Positions 1-8,542 of a DNA stretch of 36,898 bases are shown here, piece after piece; within the stretch, counting starts at the first letter, position 1, and the number at the start of each line of letters is the position of its first letter. The translations under genes and the position numbers were made by a program. Origin of the DNA: Treponema sp. (lineage in GTDB: Bacteria; Spirochaetota; Spirochaetia; Treponematales; Breznakiellaceae). The stretch is from assembly GCA_031290475.1 (NCBI GenBank), contig JAITNM010000145.1, positions 1 to 36,898 on the forward strand, read 5' to 3'. Under the pieces are notes generated by a model, which saw only the letters and a list, made by a program, of their open reading frames with translations, had not been told where the DNA came from and made no database searches.

Positions 1-25
1 CGGGCATTAGATACTCCTTTAAAGA

Positions 26-772
26 TTATTCCACAAGTTTGATTTTATTGTCTTGTATCGTACCTGTTGGATTTTCCATAAAATCCAGTATCTGTCCATT
101 TAACGCTCTTTTCGTTTCACGCCAATAAGGCATATACTTATCCATCAGGGATATAAAATATTCATTATGATGCTTCTCAATAAAATGAAGCAGCTCATGT
201 AAAATTACATACTCAAGGCAATCAAGTGTTTTTTTTGCCAATTGCAAATTTAACCATATTTTTCGTTTTGGGATATTGCATGTACCCCAGCGGGTGGTCA
301 TATATTTTGTTTGCCAGCCGTCACATTTAAGTCCGGTCTGATATTCCCATTTTGGGACCAGCCTCGTGATTTCACTTTTCAATATGCTTCGATACCATTC
401 CCGTACAAAGTTATCCCGCTGTAGAGCAGTACTTTCTTCTCGGATAGTGAGAATTGCCTTTTCCCTAGAAAGAACCAGTGAGTTCTTCCCAGTTCCGTAT
501 TCCACCTGGAGAAAATACTGCTTGCCCCATACATACAAAGTTTCACCGGATATATATTCGCGCTCGGACTGACGGGGCTGCGCCTCGAATTTTTTTACCT
601 GACGTTTAACCCAACTGGACTTGGTTCGCACAAACCTTTCGATGGCTTCATCACTCATATTCAAAGGAGCGGATACGGTAACTTTTCCATTTGGAGGTTT
701 CACATACAAATGCATATTCTTTATTCTTTTTTTGTATATAAAAACTGAAATATCAGAAATCATTATCCGCAT
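26..772 (-). CDS. YgjP/SprT-like M48-type zinc metallopeptidase
   Basis: Predicted zinc metallopeptidase of the YgjP family (DUF45), about 248 residues. The active-site helix HELLHF lies at residues 192-197 (His192, Glu193, His196), followed by a His-His pair at 201-202 that may give the third ligand. The TRWGTC stretch near residue 160 matches the family's RWGSC-like signature. I start it at 772 rather than at the longer ATG at 793, because this ATG overlaps the hsdR stop (TGATG) and has AGAGGA about 7 bases upstream. Translation is therefore probably coupled to hsdR. No signal peptide is visible, so it should be cytoplasmic. YgjP-type peptidases are often found beside type I restriction genes, but the substrate is unknown. 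Family call is firm, biological role is not. Confidence 0.85.
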   Translation of the reverse strand: MRIMISDISVFIYKKRIKNMHLYVKPPNGKVTVSAPLNMSDEAIERFVRTKSSWVKRQVKKFEAQPRQSEREYISGETLYVWGKQYFLQVEYGTGKNSLVLSREKAILTIREESTALQRDNFVREWYRSILKSEITRLVPKWEYQTGLKCDGWQTKYMTTRWGTCNIPKRKIWLNLQLAKKTLDCLEYVILHELLHFIEKHHNEYFISLMDKYMPYWRETKRALNGQILDFMENPTGTIQDNKIKLVE

Positions 773-3700
773 CAATATTCCTCTTGTTCGCAAATAATTT
801 TGAATATCCGTTCAACCTCTGATTCGTCATCAAGAATTTTAAACAACTCACGCTTAATATGATTTTCCTTAACCGGGTTGTGCCTGAATCTGTCCTGTTT
901 GCTTTGGATAACGGCTTCATGTAAACGCAGCGCTAATGCTTCATCTTCGCCGCAATTGTCATATAAGGAGCGAAGGGCGCCGCTTTTTCTGATGCTTTCC
1001 GGATAGGCATTGTTATCCTCGGGCCTTGTGACATTCCTGACAAGGCTGATGTATTTTTCAAGCAACTGCTCATAGGCAATTACGCCTTCACGGCGTTCTT
1101 TGATAAGTTGTTCCAGAATAGCCGACATCCGTTCGTAATATTTTGGATTGATAAGAATTTTCTCAACAACCTTCTTGCGAATATTGTTTTCAATTGCCTC
1201 GGCAGCGCTTTCTTTGCTCTCGCCTTTGCTTTTCAGTTTTTCTTCCTGGGCCATGATGAAATCAAGCAGTGTAAAATCATCGAATGCGCCAAGTTTGCGG
1301 CTGTCATCGGCAACGATGTAATTATCAATAAGATACCGCATTCCGGGTTCAAATGATTTCAGGTCAATAAAGTCGGCGCTTGCCCGCCCGATGGTATTTT
1401 TGAGTGCAATGTAGAAATTTACAGTTTTTGTGATTGCATCCTGCTCATCTGCCGAATACCCCGCAGCATCCATATCCGGTTTTATTTCTGAATATGCACG
1501 GATAAGACGATTTACAAGCCGATAAAGCCGTTCACGACTCCGTGCATAAGCCTCATCTTCATTTATATCAATGCCGTTTTCTCCGCAAAAGTAATGTATA
1601 TAGTCAAGTTCGTCACGAGGAAGATCTACGCCTTCGCAAAGATCTTCAAGTTCTTCAATGGTTTTATCCAGATACTTTTGAGCTTCTTCAAGGCGGTCTT
1701 TGATTAGCCCTTTGACATCTTCTTCTTCGTAGCCTTCAAAAGCGCCGGAGGTATATTTGTTCAGGGCATCGGTTAAATCACCAAACAACTGCTTGTAATC
1801 TACGATGTAGCCAAAATCTTTTTCTTCACCATCCAAACGGTTGACCCGGCAGATAGCCTGAAACAATCCATGATCGTGCATTGGCTTATCCACATATAGA
1901 TAGGTACAGTGTGGCGCGTCAAAACCGGTAAGCAGTTTATCGACAACGATGAGCAGCTTCATATTTGCGGGTTCTTCAAGAAATTTCCGTTTGGCCTCCT
2001 GCTCAAAGGCCTCTACCTCTTGCCCTCCAAGCATATTCCTATAAATTTCGTATTTCTCAAATGTTTCGGTGTCTTCGTCAGAGCTAACAGTGTCCGTCCG
2101 CAAATCGCCTTCACGTAGGATGAGTGATGAGATGATCGCACATTTCTTGAATCCCTTGTATTGAAATATTTCATAATACTTGCAAGCCGCATAGATGGAT
2201 TCAGCAACCAGAATTGCGTTGCCATTTCCATTCATCAAGCGGCCTTTTGTTTCCATGTCAAAAATAATGTCGCGGGCAATACTCTCAAGCCGCGTGCGTG
2301 AACTGAAAACCGTCTGCATATTGCCCCAGACCGATTTCAGTTTTGCCTTTGCGCGAGGTGTCAGCGCCGTGGTCTTTATTTCAAACCAAGCATCTATTTT
2401 CTCCTGGGATGTGATATTTTGCGGCACATCCCGGGCTTCATAACGCAGGTCAAGGACAATACCATCCTTCACTCCTTCATCGTATTTATAGGTGTGGATG
2501 TATCCGCCAAACACCTCAATACTGGTCGCTTTATCTTTTTTAAGCAGTGGTGTGCCCGTAAAACCAATAAATATAGCATTTGGCAAAATTGCTTTCATAG
2601 CTTTGTGTAACTTGCCGGATTGCGTCCGGTGACATTCGTCTACAAATACATGAAATTCACCCTTTGCGGAAAAATCCGGGGGAAAAGTCTTTTTTAATTC
2701 CTCAATGTATCTATCGTAATCAAGGCTGGTAATTTCACCTTCACGGTTACCAAATTTGAATATGAGCGAACAGATTAAGCGGTTTTCCCAGGAATTCAGG
2801 CGGGTGATTAAATCGGCGCAATCTTTTGTCCGTACAATTTTTTCATCAACGCCAATGTAGGTCTTTTCTATTTGATTGTCCAGTTCTTCACGGTCGGTAA
2901 TAATCAACACTCTTGATTCAGGATTATTCGCCAGAATCATTTTCGAGAGCCATACCATCGTCAGCGTTTTCCCGCTGCCTTGGGTGTGCCAAATGATGCC
3001 GCCCTTCTTACTGGTGATTTTCAGTTGTGCCGCTTTTGTTCCGAAGTATTGATTGTGGCGGCATACTTTCTTTTCCCCTTTATCGTAGATTATAAAGTTA
3101 TGAATTAAATCCAAAAGGCGGTTCTTCTGAAACATACTGAATAACTGCCAGTCCAGCTTATCAGGCAGTTCTTTACAGGTTTCCAGAATTTCAATCGAAT
3201 TGGAATCCAGAGAAGCCGGATCGTTTTTCCACTCCATGTAGTATTTCTCATCCGTGCCGATGGTACCATAACGAAGCCCCTCACTCGTATTGCCCGCCAT
3301 TGTAAACTGAACAGTTGAGAAAAAAGGCAGAATGAAATGTTCACGCTGATTGGTAAGGTTTTGTCTGATTCCGTTTGAAACTGATATGGTACTTTTTTTC
3401 AGTTCTATCACGGCAATGGCAATTCCATTGATGTACACCACAATATCGGGGCGCTTTTCACAACCGCCTATAGCCGTAACTTCTTCGGCAACGGCAAATT
3501 CATTTTTGTGCGGGTGCTGCCAATCAATAAACAAGACGGTCTTTTCCGGTTCACTGGGATTTTTGCGTACTTTCGCTCCGTATTTAAGGAGAGAATAGAC
3601 AGCTTTATTTGCGGCATACAGTCCGGACTGCAAGTTTACAGCCTCTTTACGTAGTTTCTCAATGGCGAGGGCTGCCAAGACTTCACTGTAGCCCGACCTG

Positions 3701-3852
3701 AGCAGAAAGGCTTTCAGGGTTTCTGTTTCAATGTTACTGTTTTCGTATGCTTTGCGATTACCGTAGTATTCATAACCCAATAATGTTTTGTCGCGGAACA
3801 GGGATATTACATGGTTTTGAGCGATTCTTTCAGCATCTCCAATTTTTGCCAT
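772..3852 (-). CDS. hsdR: Type I restriction enzyme, R subunit (HsdR)
   Basis: Restriction and translocation subunit of a type I restriction-modification complex: it cuts unmodified DNA after ATP-driven translocation. Residues counted from MAKIGD: an N-terminal PD-(D/E)xK nuclease with Asp136 in RPDIVVY and Glu150-x-Lys152 in VIELKK; Walker A at 289-296 (HTQGSGKT); DECH at 405-408; TGTP at 432-435; later helicase motifs TGFDAPH and QAICRVNR. The length of 1026 residues is normal for the family. I chose the ATG at 3852, 4 bases after the hsdS stop, because GGGGGA sits about 8 bases upstream; the longer ORF to 3894 would overlap hsdS and has no such site. All core motifs are intact, so the subunit looks functional. 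Confidence 0.95.
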   Translation of the reverse strand: MAKIGDAERIAQNHVISLFRDKTLLGYEYYGNRKAYENSNIETETLKAFLLRSGYSEVLAALAIEKLRKEAVNLQSGLYAANKAVYSLLKYGAKVRKNPSEPEKTVLFIDWQHPHKNEFAVAEEVTAIGGCEKRPDIVVYINGIAIAVIELKKSTISVSNGIRQNLTNQREHFILPFFSTVQFTMAGNTSEGLRYGTIGTDEKYYMEWKNDPASLDSNSIEILETCKELPDKLDWQLFSMFQKNRLLDLIHNFIIYDKGEKKVCRHNQYFGTKAAQLKITSKKGGIIWHTQGSGKTLTMVWLSKMILANNPESRVLIITDREELDNQIEKTYIGVDEKIVRTKDCADLITRLNSWENRLICSLIFKFGNREGEITSLDYDRYIEELKKTFPPDFSAKGEFHVFVDECHRTQSGKLHKAMKAILPNAIFIGFTGTPLLKKDKATSIEVFGGYIHTYKYDEGVKDGIVLDLRYEARDVPQNITSQEKIDAWFEIKTTALTPRAKAKLKSVWGNMQTVFSSRTRLESIARDIIFDMETKGRLMNGNGNAILVAESIYAACKYYEIFQYKGFKKCAIISSLILREGDLRTDTVSSDEDTETFEKYEIYRNMLGGQEVEAFEQEAKRKFLEEPANMKLLIVVDKLLTGFDAPHCTYLYVDKPMHDHGLFQAICRVNRLDGEEKDFGYIVDYKQLFGDLTDALNKYTSGAFEGYEEEDVKGLIKDRLEEAQKYLDKTIEELEDLCEGVDLPRDELDYIHYFCGENGIDINEDEAYARSRERLYRLVNRLIRAYSEIKPDMDAAGYSADEQDAITKTVNFYIALKNTIGRASADFIDLKSFEPGMRYLIDNYIVADDSRKLGAFDDFTLLDFIMAQEEKLKSKGESKESAAEAIENNIRKKVVEKILINPKYYERMSAILEQLIKERREGVIAYEQLLEKYISLVRNVTRPEDNNAYPESIRKSGALRSLYDNCGEDEALALRLHEAVIQSKQDRFRHNPVKENHIKRELFKILDDESEVERIFKIICEQEEY

Positions 3853-3856
3853 AGCG

Positions 3857-5509
3857 TTATTCCCCCTGTCCAAAGAGCGCAATGCCCCATTCAATGGCGC
3901 GGGTTATATTTGCGTCAGAGAATAGAGGTCTTGTGAGTTTATCCTTCCATGCGGGAGTCTTTTTTATTACTTCTTTAACCATGAGCATTGTTACAGGACT
4001 TCCGGCAAACCGTAACTCCATTATAGCTTTGTCAACGGTGGTCAGCAATTCCAATTCCTCTTTGCGGTTTTTTATATAGCGGAATTGCTCCATCCATTTG
4101 AGCGGTTCGTCACCATACCACTGTGCAAAATAGTTCAGAGCTTCCCCGGCATTTTCAGCCACGACGTCACCCTTATATAAACCTACACATTCACGAATAT
4201 ATCTTTTTTTAAGCGCTATCGGCCTGGCCGCCTTATATTTCAAGTCAGGATTATACGGCCCTGCCGCAAATTTCTTATAACCCTTTGCCACACCTTCAAT
4301 ATGGCGGTGGAAAAGATAGGGGAATTTTTGACGATCAAAAGCAGTAAACGGGTATTGCTCTGTACTAAAAGCATTCACAAGAGCAACGAGGATAACAGAT
4401 TCCCTATAGCCTCCTTTTATTACAGGACCAGTAGTCGCCTCCGGCTTAATCAGACGAATCCGCCCAGTTAAAAGTTCCTGCATCATGCCCCGCTTGATGG
4501 AAGTGGCCTTATTCAACTTAACAGTCAGAGCTTCGATTTCCGTGTCCATGTCGGATAGGACGGTAGTGATGGCGGTTTGTTCAGGTAATAGAGGAATTCT
4601 TACTTCTATCTCCCCAATAGTCTTACTAGATAAACTCGGCACACCTGAAGCTTCATTATATTTGTTCCAATCAATCATACAGAAGAGATAATATAGATAC
4701 TTAGCTAAGAAATTATCGTGGATAATTGTATAAAATAGAGTGTCAATTGTCCAAAATGGTTTATCAATGTATTGAGGATTGTCTATCGTACCTTTTCTGC
4801 CGACAAGGACAGATGGTCTATCATACAAGTAGCAATTGGTATGTCCCATTTCTCCTCCAGTCCCGAGGATTGGATATTTTCCATCTGGTTTTTCAATTCC
4901 TTTTTGATTTTGACCATGGCCTACATCAAGTATTTCTGATAGCTTCCGTTCTATCCACTCCCCATCAAACCCCGGCAATCGCCATTTGCCGGTGAACAGT
5001 TCCTGCATTGCGCCCTGTTTAATAGCCTTTTTCTTGGCAATCAGCTTTTCCTGTGCGGCAATGTAACCATCCATATTGGATAAAATTTCGACAATGGCAT
5101 GCTGTTCGGAAATTGGTGGAAGTAGTATTTCCATATCAGCGATCATATTTCTGCGAATAGAATCCACAGAAGATTTAGCTGTTTGCTTTATTACTTCGTT
5201 GATAAAACTGGTGCTAAAATTATAATAAAAGTATTTACCATCTATACCATCAAATTTCGACATGACATAAACACGTTGATGTGCATCGAATTTTCCATTG
5301 ACGTAATGAAACACTTTGCCTGTCCCAACACCATCACCTGCTGTGAGTACAGCTTCGCAATCATAGTGATAAGTATCAATATACTCAATTTTATGAGAAC
5401 GAACAAAGAATAAATACCGCCCACTGTCGTCTTTATGCTCTGTATTACGGCTTCCCGTTTCAATGTGCATTAGATTTTTGATTTTTTCTAGTCTCCATCC
5501 ACTCACCAT
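3857..5509 (-). CDS. hsdS: Type I restriction enzyme, specificity subunit (HsdS) with C-terminal extension
   Basis: DNA-recognition subunit that sets the target of the methylase and restriction complexes. Two half-subunits are visible, each a target-recognition domain followed by a conserved helix ending in the parallel sequences QELFTGKWRL (about residue 170) and QELLTGRIRL (about residue 345). Classical HsdS proteins end there at roughly 400 residues. This one continues to residue 550 with about 190 extra residues, including KFAAGPYNPDL and RPLFSDANITRAIEWG, which are not part of the usual fold and weakly recall Panacea/SocA-like (DUF4065) domains. The ATG overlaps the last 7 bases of hsdM (ATGGTGA), so the two are coupled. 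The specificity call is firm; the role of the extension is unknown. Confidence 0.92.
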   Translation of the reverse strand: MVSGWRLEKIKNLMHIETGSRNTEHKDDSGRYLFFVRSHKIEYIDTYHYDCEAVLTAGDGVGTGKVFHYVNGKFDAHQRVYVMSKFDGIDGKYFYYNFSTSFINEVIKQTAKSSVDSIRRNMIADMEILLPPISEQHAIVEILSNMDGYIAAQEKLIAKKKAIKQGAMQELFTGKWRLPGFDGEWIERKLSEILDVGHGQNQKGIEKPDGKYPILGTGGEMGHTNCYLYDRPSVLVGRKGTIDNPQYIDKPFWTIDTLFYTIIHDNFLAKYLYYLFCMIDWNKYNEASGVPSLSSKTIGEIEVRIPLLPEQTAITTVLSDMDTEIEALTVKLNKATSIKRGMMQELLTGRIRLIKPEATTGPVIKGGYRESVILVALVNAFSTEQYPFTAFDRQKFPYLFHRHIEGVAKGYKKFAAGPYNPDLKYKAARPIALKKRYIRECVGLYKGDVVAENAGEALNYFAQWYGDEPLKWMEQFRYIKNRKEELELLTTVDKAIMELRFAGSPVTMLMVKEVIKKTPAWKDKLTRPLFSDANITRAIEWGIALFGQGE

Positions 5510-8127
5510 ACAAACCCCATCCTTTCCAGGTGGGATTTCACCTTAACCTCATATTCAGCTGCTCGTTCTGCAACGGCAGGCAAGGTTTCCTCATAGCGTT
5601 CGGTCAGTTCAGTCACGCGGCTTGCAATACGGTGCGAAATTGCGCTATATAACGCATCAATGCTTTCGTAAATAGCATGATACCACTTTCTATTGACAAG
5701 CAGTTCGAGTATTTCTTTGTCCGTCAGCTTACAGTATTGTTCTTTTGTTTTTTGCTCCAATATCTCTTTTAGCTTTTTTAGCGTCTTTTTCTGTTCGTCA
5801 ATCTTTGCATTGAGTTCCGCGAGCACTGTCAGTGTTTTGTAGTCCTCGGAACGTCCAGCGGGGACAGGGGCGGTTGCGCGGATTTCCGCAATGCGCACTT
5901 TTATACTGCTGGCGTTTATGTTGCCTTTGTCATTTGTAGCCGAAGCACATAGCGGGTAGTCTGTTATATACTGTTCAAGGTCTTTCTTCTTCATCGGAAG
6001 CAGTTCAAGCAGCTGGACCAACACCTTGATTTCATCAGTCATGATACCTGCCTGGATTTCTGCAATAGCAGCCTTTAGGGCAGTCACATTTAGGCTTCCG
6101 TTGTCTTTCAGCACATCGTTAATAACCGAACCGTCCTCCGCATTCTCTATTATTTCATTCAGTTCGCTCTGCTTTTCCGAAACCAGCGCATCTATTTCAT
6201 TAATCGCTTTCTGCTCGTCATGGAAAAACGCTTCAACTATAATGCTACGAGGAATCAGCTTGCCCTCCCAGCCGGCAACCTTTTCCTTGCCTTTGTTTTT
6301 GCCGGATTCGACTATTTCAATACTATTTTCCGTTTCTCGCGCAGATTTGTAGCCGTCCTGGACAATAATAAACACATCGTCCGCCATTACATCCTGCCAA
6401 TAGGCAAGAAGTACCTGGTAAACGTCATATTTGTCCATCAGGGTGATATGCTGGAATTCTTCAAGAATTGTTTCGGCAAGGCAGCTTATTAACTCCTTGG
6501 TCTTCGTTTTTCCGGTTATTTTACGGAGTTTATCGTCTACACGGCTTTGCCATTTTTCAAATGCACTATCTACCCTGTCCGCATAGCGGCTAAATTGGCT
6601 ATCGGAATAAATGGTATGTCGTATCTTATCTTTACTGACAATGGGCTGGTAAAATCCATCGCGTAAAGGTACAAACAATGTAGATTTTAGATTGTCAAAA
6701 ACACTCCAGTATGTATTCATTCCATCAATATCATAATCAGGAACACCGCCATGAAGATGAGCTTCAATGCTTTGTAAATCATCAGGTTCGCTGCTATCAA
6801 TATATCGTGGAATGTTAAGGTTGTAGCTATTTTTGCCGCGTATTTCGTCCATTGGTACAAATCGGGAATATTTTTTATTTGTAGTAATCTGCTGCCTGAA
6901 CGTAGTAACAATTTTATAAATGTCACGCTCCCGCAGGCGGTTTTTATTCCCGTCTTTGATGAAATCGCGGCTGGCGTCAATCATGAAAATGCCGTCCCGT
7001 TCCGCAGCGCCTTCTTTGTCGATGACAATGATGCAGGCGGGGATGCCGGTTCCATAAAAGAGGTTGGCGGGCAGCCCGATAATTCCCTTGATATAACCCC
7101 TGTCGATAACGGACTGTCGAATTGCCGCTTCCGCGTTTCCCCGGAATAAAACACCATGCGGGAGTATAACGGCGGCCTTTCCATTGCGTTTGAGAGATTT
7201 TAATATATGAAGCAGCCATGCATAGTCGCCGTTTTTCTCCGGAGGCCGCTCTCCATAGCCGTCAAATCGCCCATAGTCTTTTAAGCCGTCAGTCCAGTTT
7301 TTTGTAGAAAATGGAGGATTGGCCACAACGAAGTCAAAACGGCGAAGGGTGGTTTTCTCGTCATCGTCCTCAAAATACTGTGGATCAGAAAAAGTGCTAT
7401 AATTGCCCGCAATTTCTCCTGCTGCCTTGTTATGTAAAACAAGGTTCATTTTTGCAAGACCCGCTGTGGCAATGTCTTTTTCCTGACCATACATGGCAAC
7501 CTCAAAGGGGGCTTCATCGGCGGCACGGATCAGCAATGAACTCGAACCGCATGCAGGATCGTAGACAGTAGTATCACGTTTCTTAGCCTGGTCTATTCCG
7601 ATAACTTTTGCCAGAATACGTGACACTTCTGCCGGTGTATAAAATTGTCCTTTGCTTTTGCCGCTTTCGGTTGCAAAGTTACGCATCAGATATTCGTAGG
7701 CATCGCCGATGATGTCATCGCCTCCGGCACGGTTATTCTTGAAATTCAGTTCAGGTCTGCGGAAGATGGCGATGAGGCCGCTGAGTTTATCGACCATTTC
7801 CTGGCCCTTGCCCAGTTTTGTCTCATCATTAAAGTGAGCGTTGTCAATCACACCCCGGAGATGGTTGGCTTCAGCAAGCTTGGCGATGACTTTATCCATC
7901 TTTTCGCCGATATTCTTATCTCCGATAAGGGCAACCATATCGTCAAAACTGCCGCCTTGGGGAACTTTTATATCGGCGTACTTTACCCCCTTGAACATAT
8001 CGGACACATATTTCACAAAGAGGAGGGTGAGGATATAGTCCTTATATTGGGAGGCATCCATGCCCCCGCGTAATTTATCGCAGCTTGCCCAAAGGGAGCT
8101 ATACAGTTCAGTTTTCTTTACAGCCAA
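5503..8127 (-). CDS. hsdM: Type I restriction enzyme, methylase subunit (HsdM), long form
   Basis: Adenine-N6 DNA methyltransferase subunit of the type I system. The HsdM N-terminal helical domain is at about 5-120. The SAM-binding motif is DPACGSSSLL at 190-199, and the catalytic NPPF is at 270-273. At 874 residues it is much longer than classical HsdM (about 500). The extra C-terminal 370 residues are helical and charged, with likely coiled coil around 620-790. Translation starts with TTG at 8127, supported by AAGGGGA 7 bases upstream. It is the first gene of the cassette. The leader between the likely promoter (8478-8506) and this start is occupied by a 145-bp repeat. Base composition from here to the left edge is more A+T-rich than the flagellar region, which suggests transfer. 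Confidence 0.94.
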   Translation of the reverse strand: MAVKKTELYSSLWASCDKLRGGMDASQYKDYILTLLFVKYVSDMFKGVKYADIKVPQGGSFDDMVALIGDKNIGEKMDKVIAKLAEANHLRGVIDNAHFNDETKLGKGQEMVDKLSGLIAIFRRPELNFKNNRAGGDDIIGDAYEYLMRNFATESGKSKGQFYTPAEVSRILAKVIGIDQAKKRDTTVYDPACGSSSLLIRAADEAPFEVAMYGQEKDIATAGLAKMNLVLHNKAAGEIAGNYSTFSDPQYFEDDDEKTTLRRFDFVVANPPFSTKNWTDGLKDYGRFDGYGERPPEKNGDYAWLLHILKSLKRNGKAAVILPHGVLFRGNAEAAIRQSVIDRGYIKGIIGLPANLFYGTGIPACIIVIDKEGAAERDGIFMIDASRDFIKDGNKNRLRERDIYKIVTTFRQQITTNKKYSRFVPMDEIRGKNSYNLNIPRYIDSSEPDDLQSIEAHLHGGVPDYDIDGMNTYWSVFDNLKSTLFVPLRDGFYQPIVSKDKIRHTIYSDSQFSRYADRVDSAFEKWQSRVDDKLRKITGKTKTKELISCLAETILEEFQHITLMDKYDVYQVLLAYWQDVMADDVFIIVQDGYKSARETENSIEIVESGKNKGKEKVAGWEGKLIPRSIIVEAFFHDEQKAINEIDALVSEKQSELNEIIENAEDGSVINDVLKDNGSLNVTALKAAIAEIQAGIMTDEIKVLVQLLELLPMKKKDLEQYITDYPLCASATNDKGNINASSIKVRIAEIRATAPVPAGRSEDYKTLTVLAELNAKIDEQKKTLKKLKEILEQKTKEQYCKLTDKEILELLVNRKWYHAIYESIDALYSAISHRIASRVTELTERYEETLPAVAERAAEYEVKVKSHLERMGFVW

Positions 8128-8170
8128 TCTTGTTCCCCTTTATCAGGCCTGCCTGCGGACAGCTCTGGCC

Positions 8171-8315
8171 TAGGAGTTTGTCGGGCTTTAGCCTATTCCA
8201 ACCCCAAAAACGTGCGTTTAGCACGTTTTTACTTCTCAAACTCCGTAAGGAGCCCATAAATCGGGATTTTTGCGTTAGTTTTGGTACAAAAATCCACAAG
8301 TCCGATAGGCTCCTA
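8171..8315 (+). repeat. 145-bp MITE-like element, copy A
   Basis: Short repeat with inverted ends TAGGAG...CTCCTA; near-identical copies lie at 11805-11949 and 24253-24399. Two lobes can fold. In lobe 1, GGAGTTTG (8173-8180) pairs with CAAACTCC (8237-8244) around a perfect 10-bp hairpin AAAAACGTGC-GTTTA-GCACGTTTTT (8206-8230). In lobe 2, GGAGCC (8249-8254) pairs with GGCTCC (8308-8313) around GGATTTTTG/CAAAAATCC (8264-8272/8287-8295). It encodes no protein of its own that I can support. The central hairpin with flanking A and T runs resembles a bidirectional terminator. It lies in the leader of hsdM, at the border between the restriction cassette and argS. Confidence 0.85.
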
Positions 8316-8329
8316 GGAACCTTTAAGAA

Positions 8330-8480
8330 TTCCAGCTTCCAGGGCTGTCTTGATCTACTCCTCGATCATGGTAAACAAGGTTTTGGCCTGTTTTTTACTT
8401 CGGCAAGGGCCTTCTGGTTATACCTTTCTTCCGGGTAAAGCGGGCAATCCACGTGTTCTCGAAAATTCTCACTAATAATT
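8330..8480 (-). pseudogene. Possible remnant of a small degraded gene
   Basis: Between the repeat and the likely hsd promoter, the minus strand shows coding-like peptide pieces in two frames: FREHVDCPLYPEERYNQKAL and AEVKN in one, then after an apparent one-base shift KTLFTMIEE, an in-frame TAG, and IKTALEAGI. The pieces read like one helical, charged protein broken by a frameshift and a stop. I do not recognise the family. This is weak evidence; a chance open stretch is possible. Confidence 0.25.
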
Positions 8481-8506
8481 ATACCGCTTAGAGGGGGTAA
8501 CGGCAA
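8478..8506 (-). promoter_or_regulatory. Candidate sigma-70-type promoter for the hsdMSR operon
   Basis: The minus strand reads TTGCCG (8506-8501), a 17-base spacer, then a perfect TATAAT (8483-8478). It points toward hsdM, whose start is about 350 bases downstream across the degraded stretch and the 145-bp repeat. No other promoter of this quality was seen before hsdM. Confidence 0.5.
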
Positions 8507-8542
8507 GGAGTCGCAAAAACGATATTAAAGAAGCACTGAATC

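Noticed and set aside
8171-8315. 145-bp element as an insertion sequence or riboswitch
   Set aside because: It contains no transposase frame and is too short for an IS. Its placement before, between and after unrelated genes and the symmetrical ends argue against a metabolite riboswitch.
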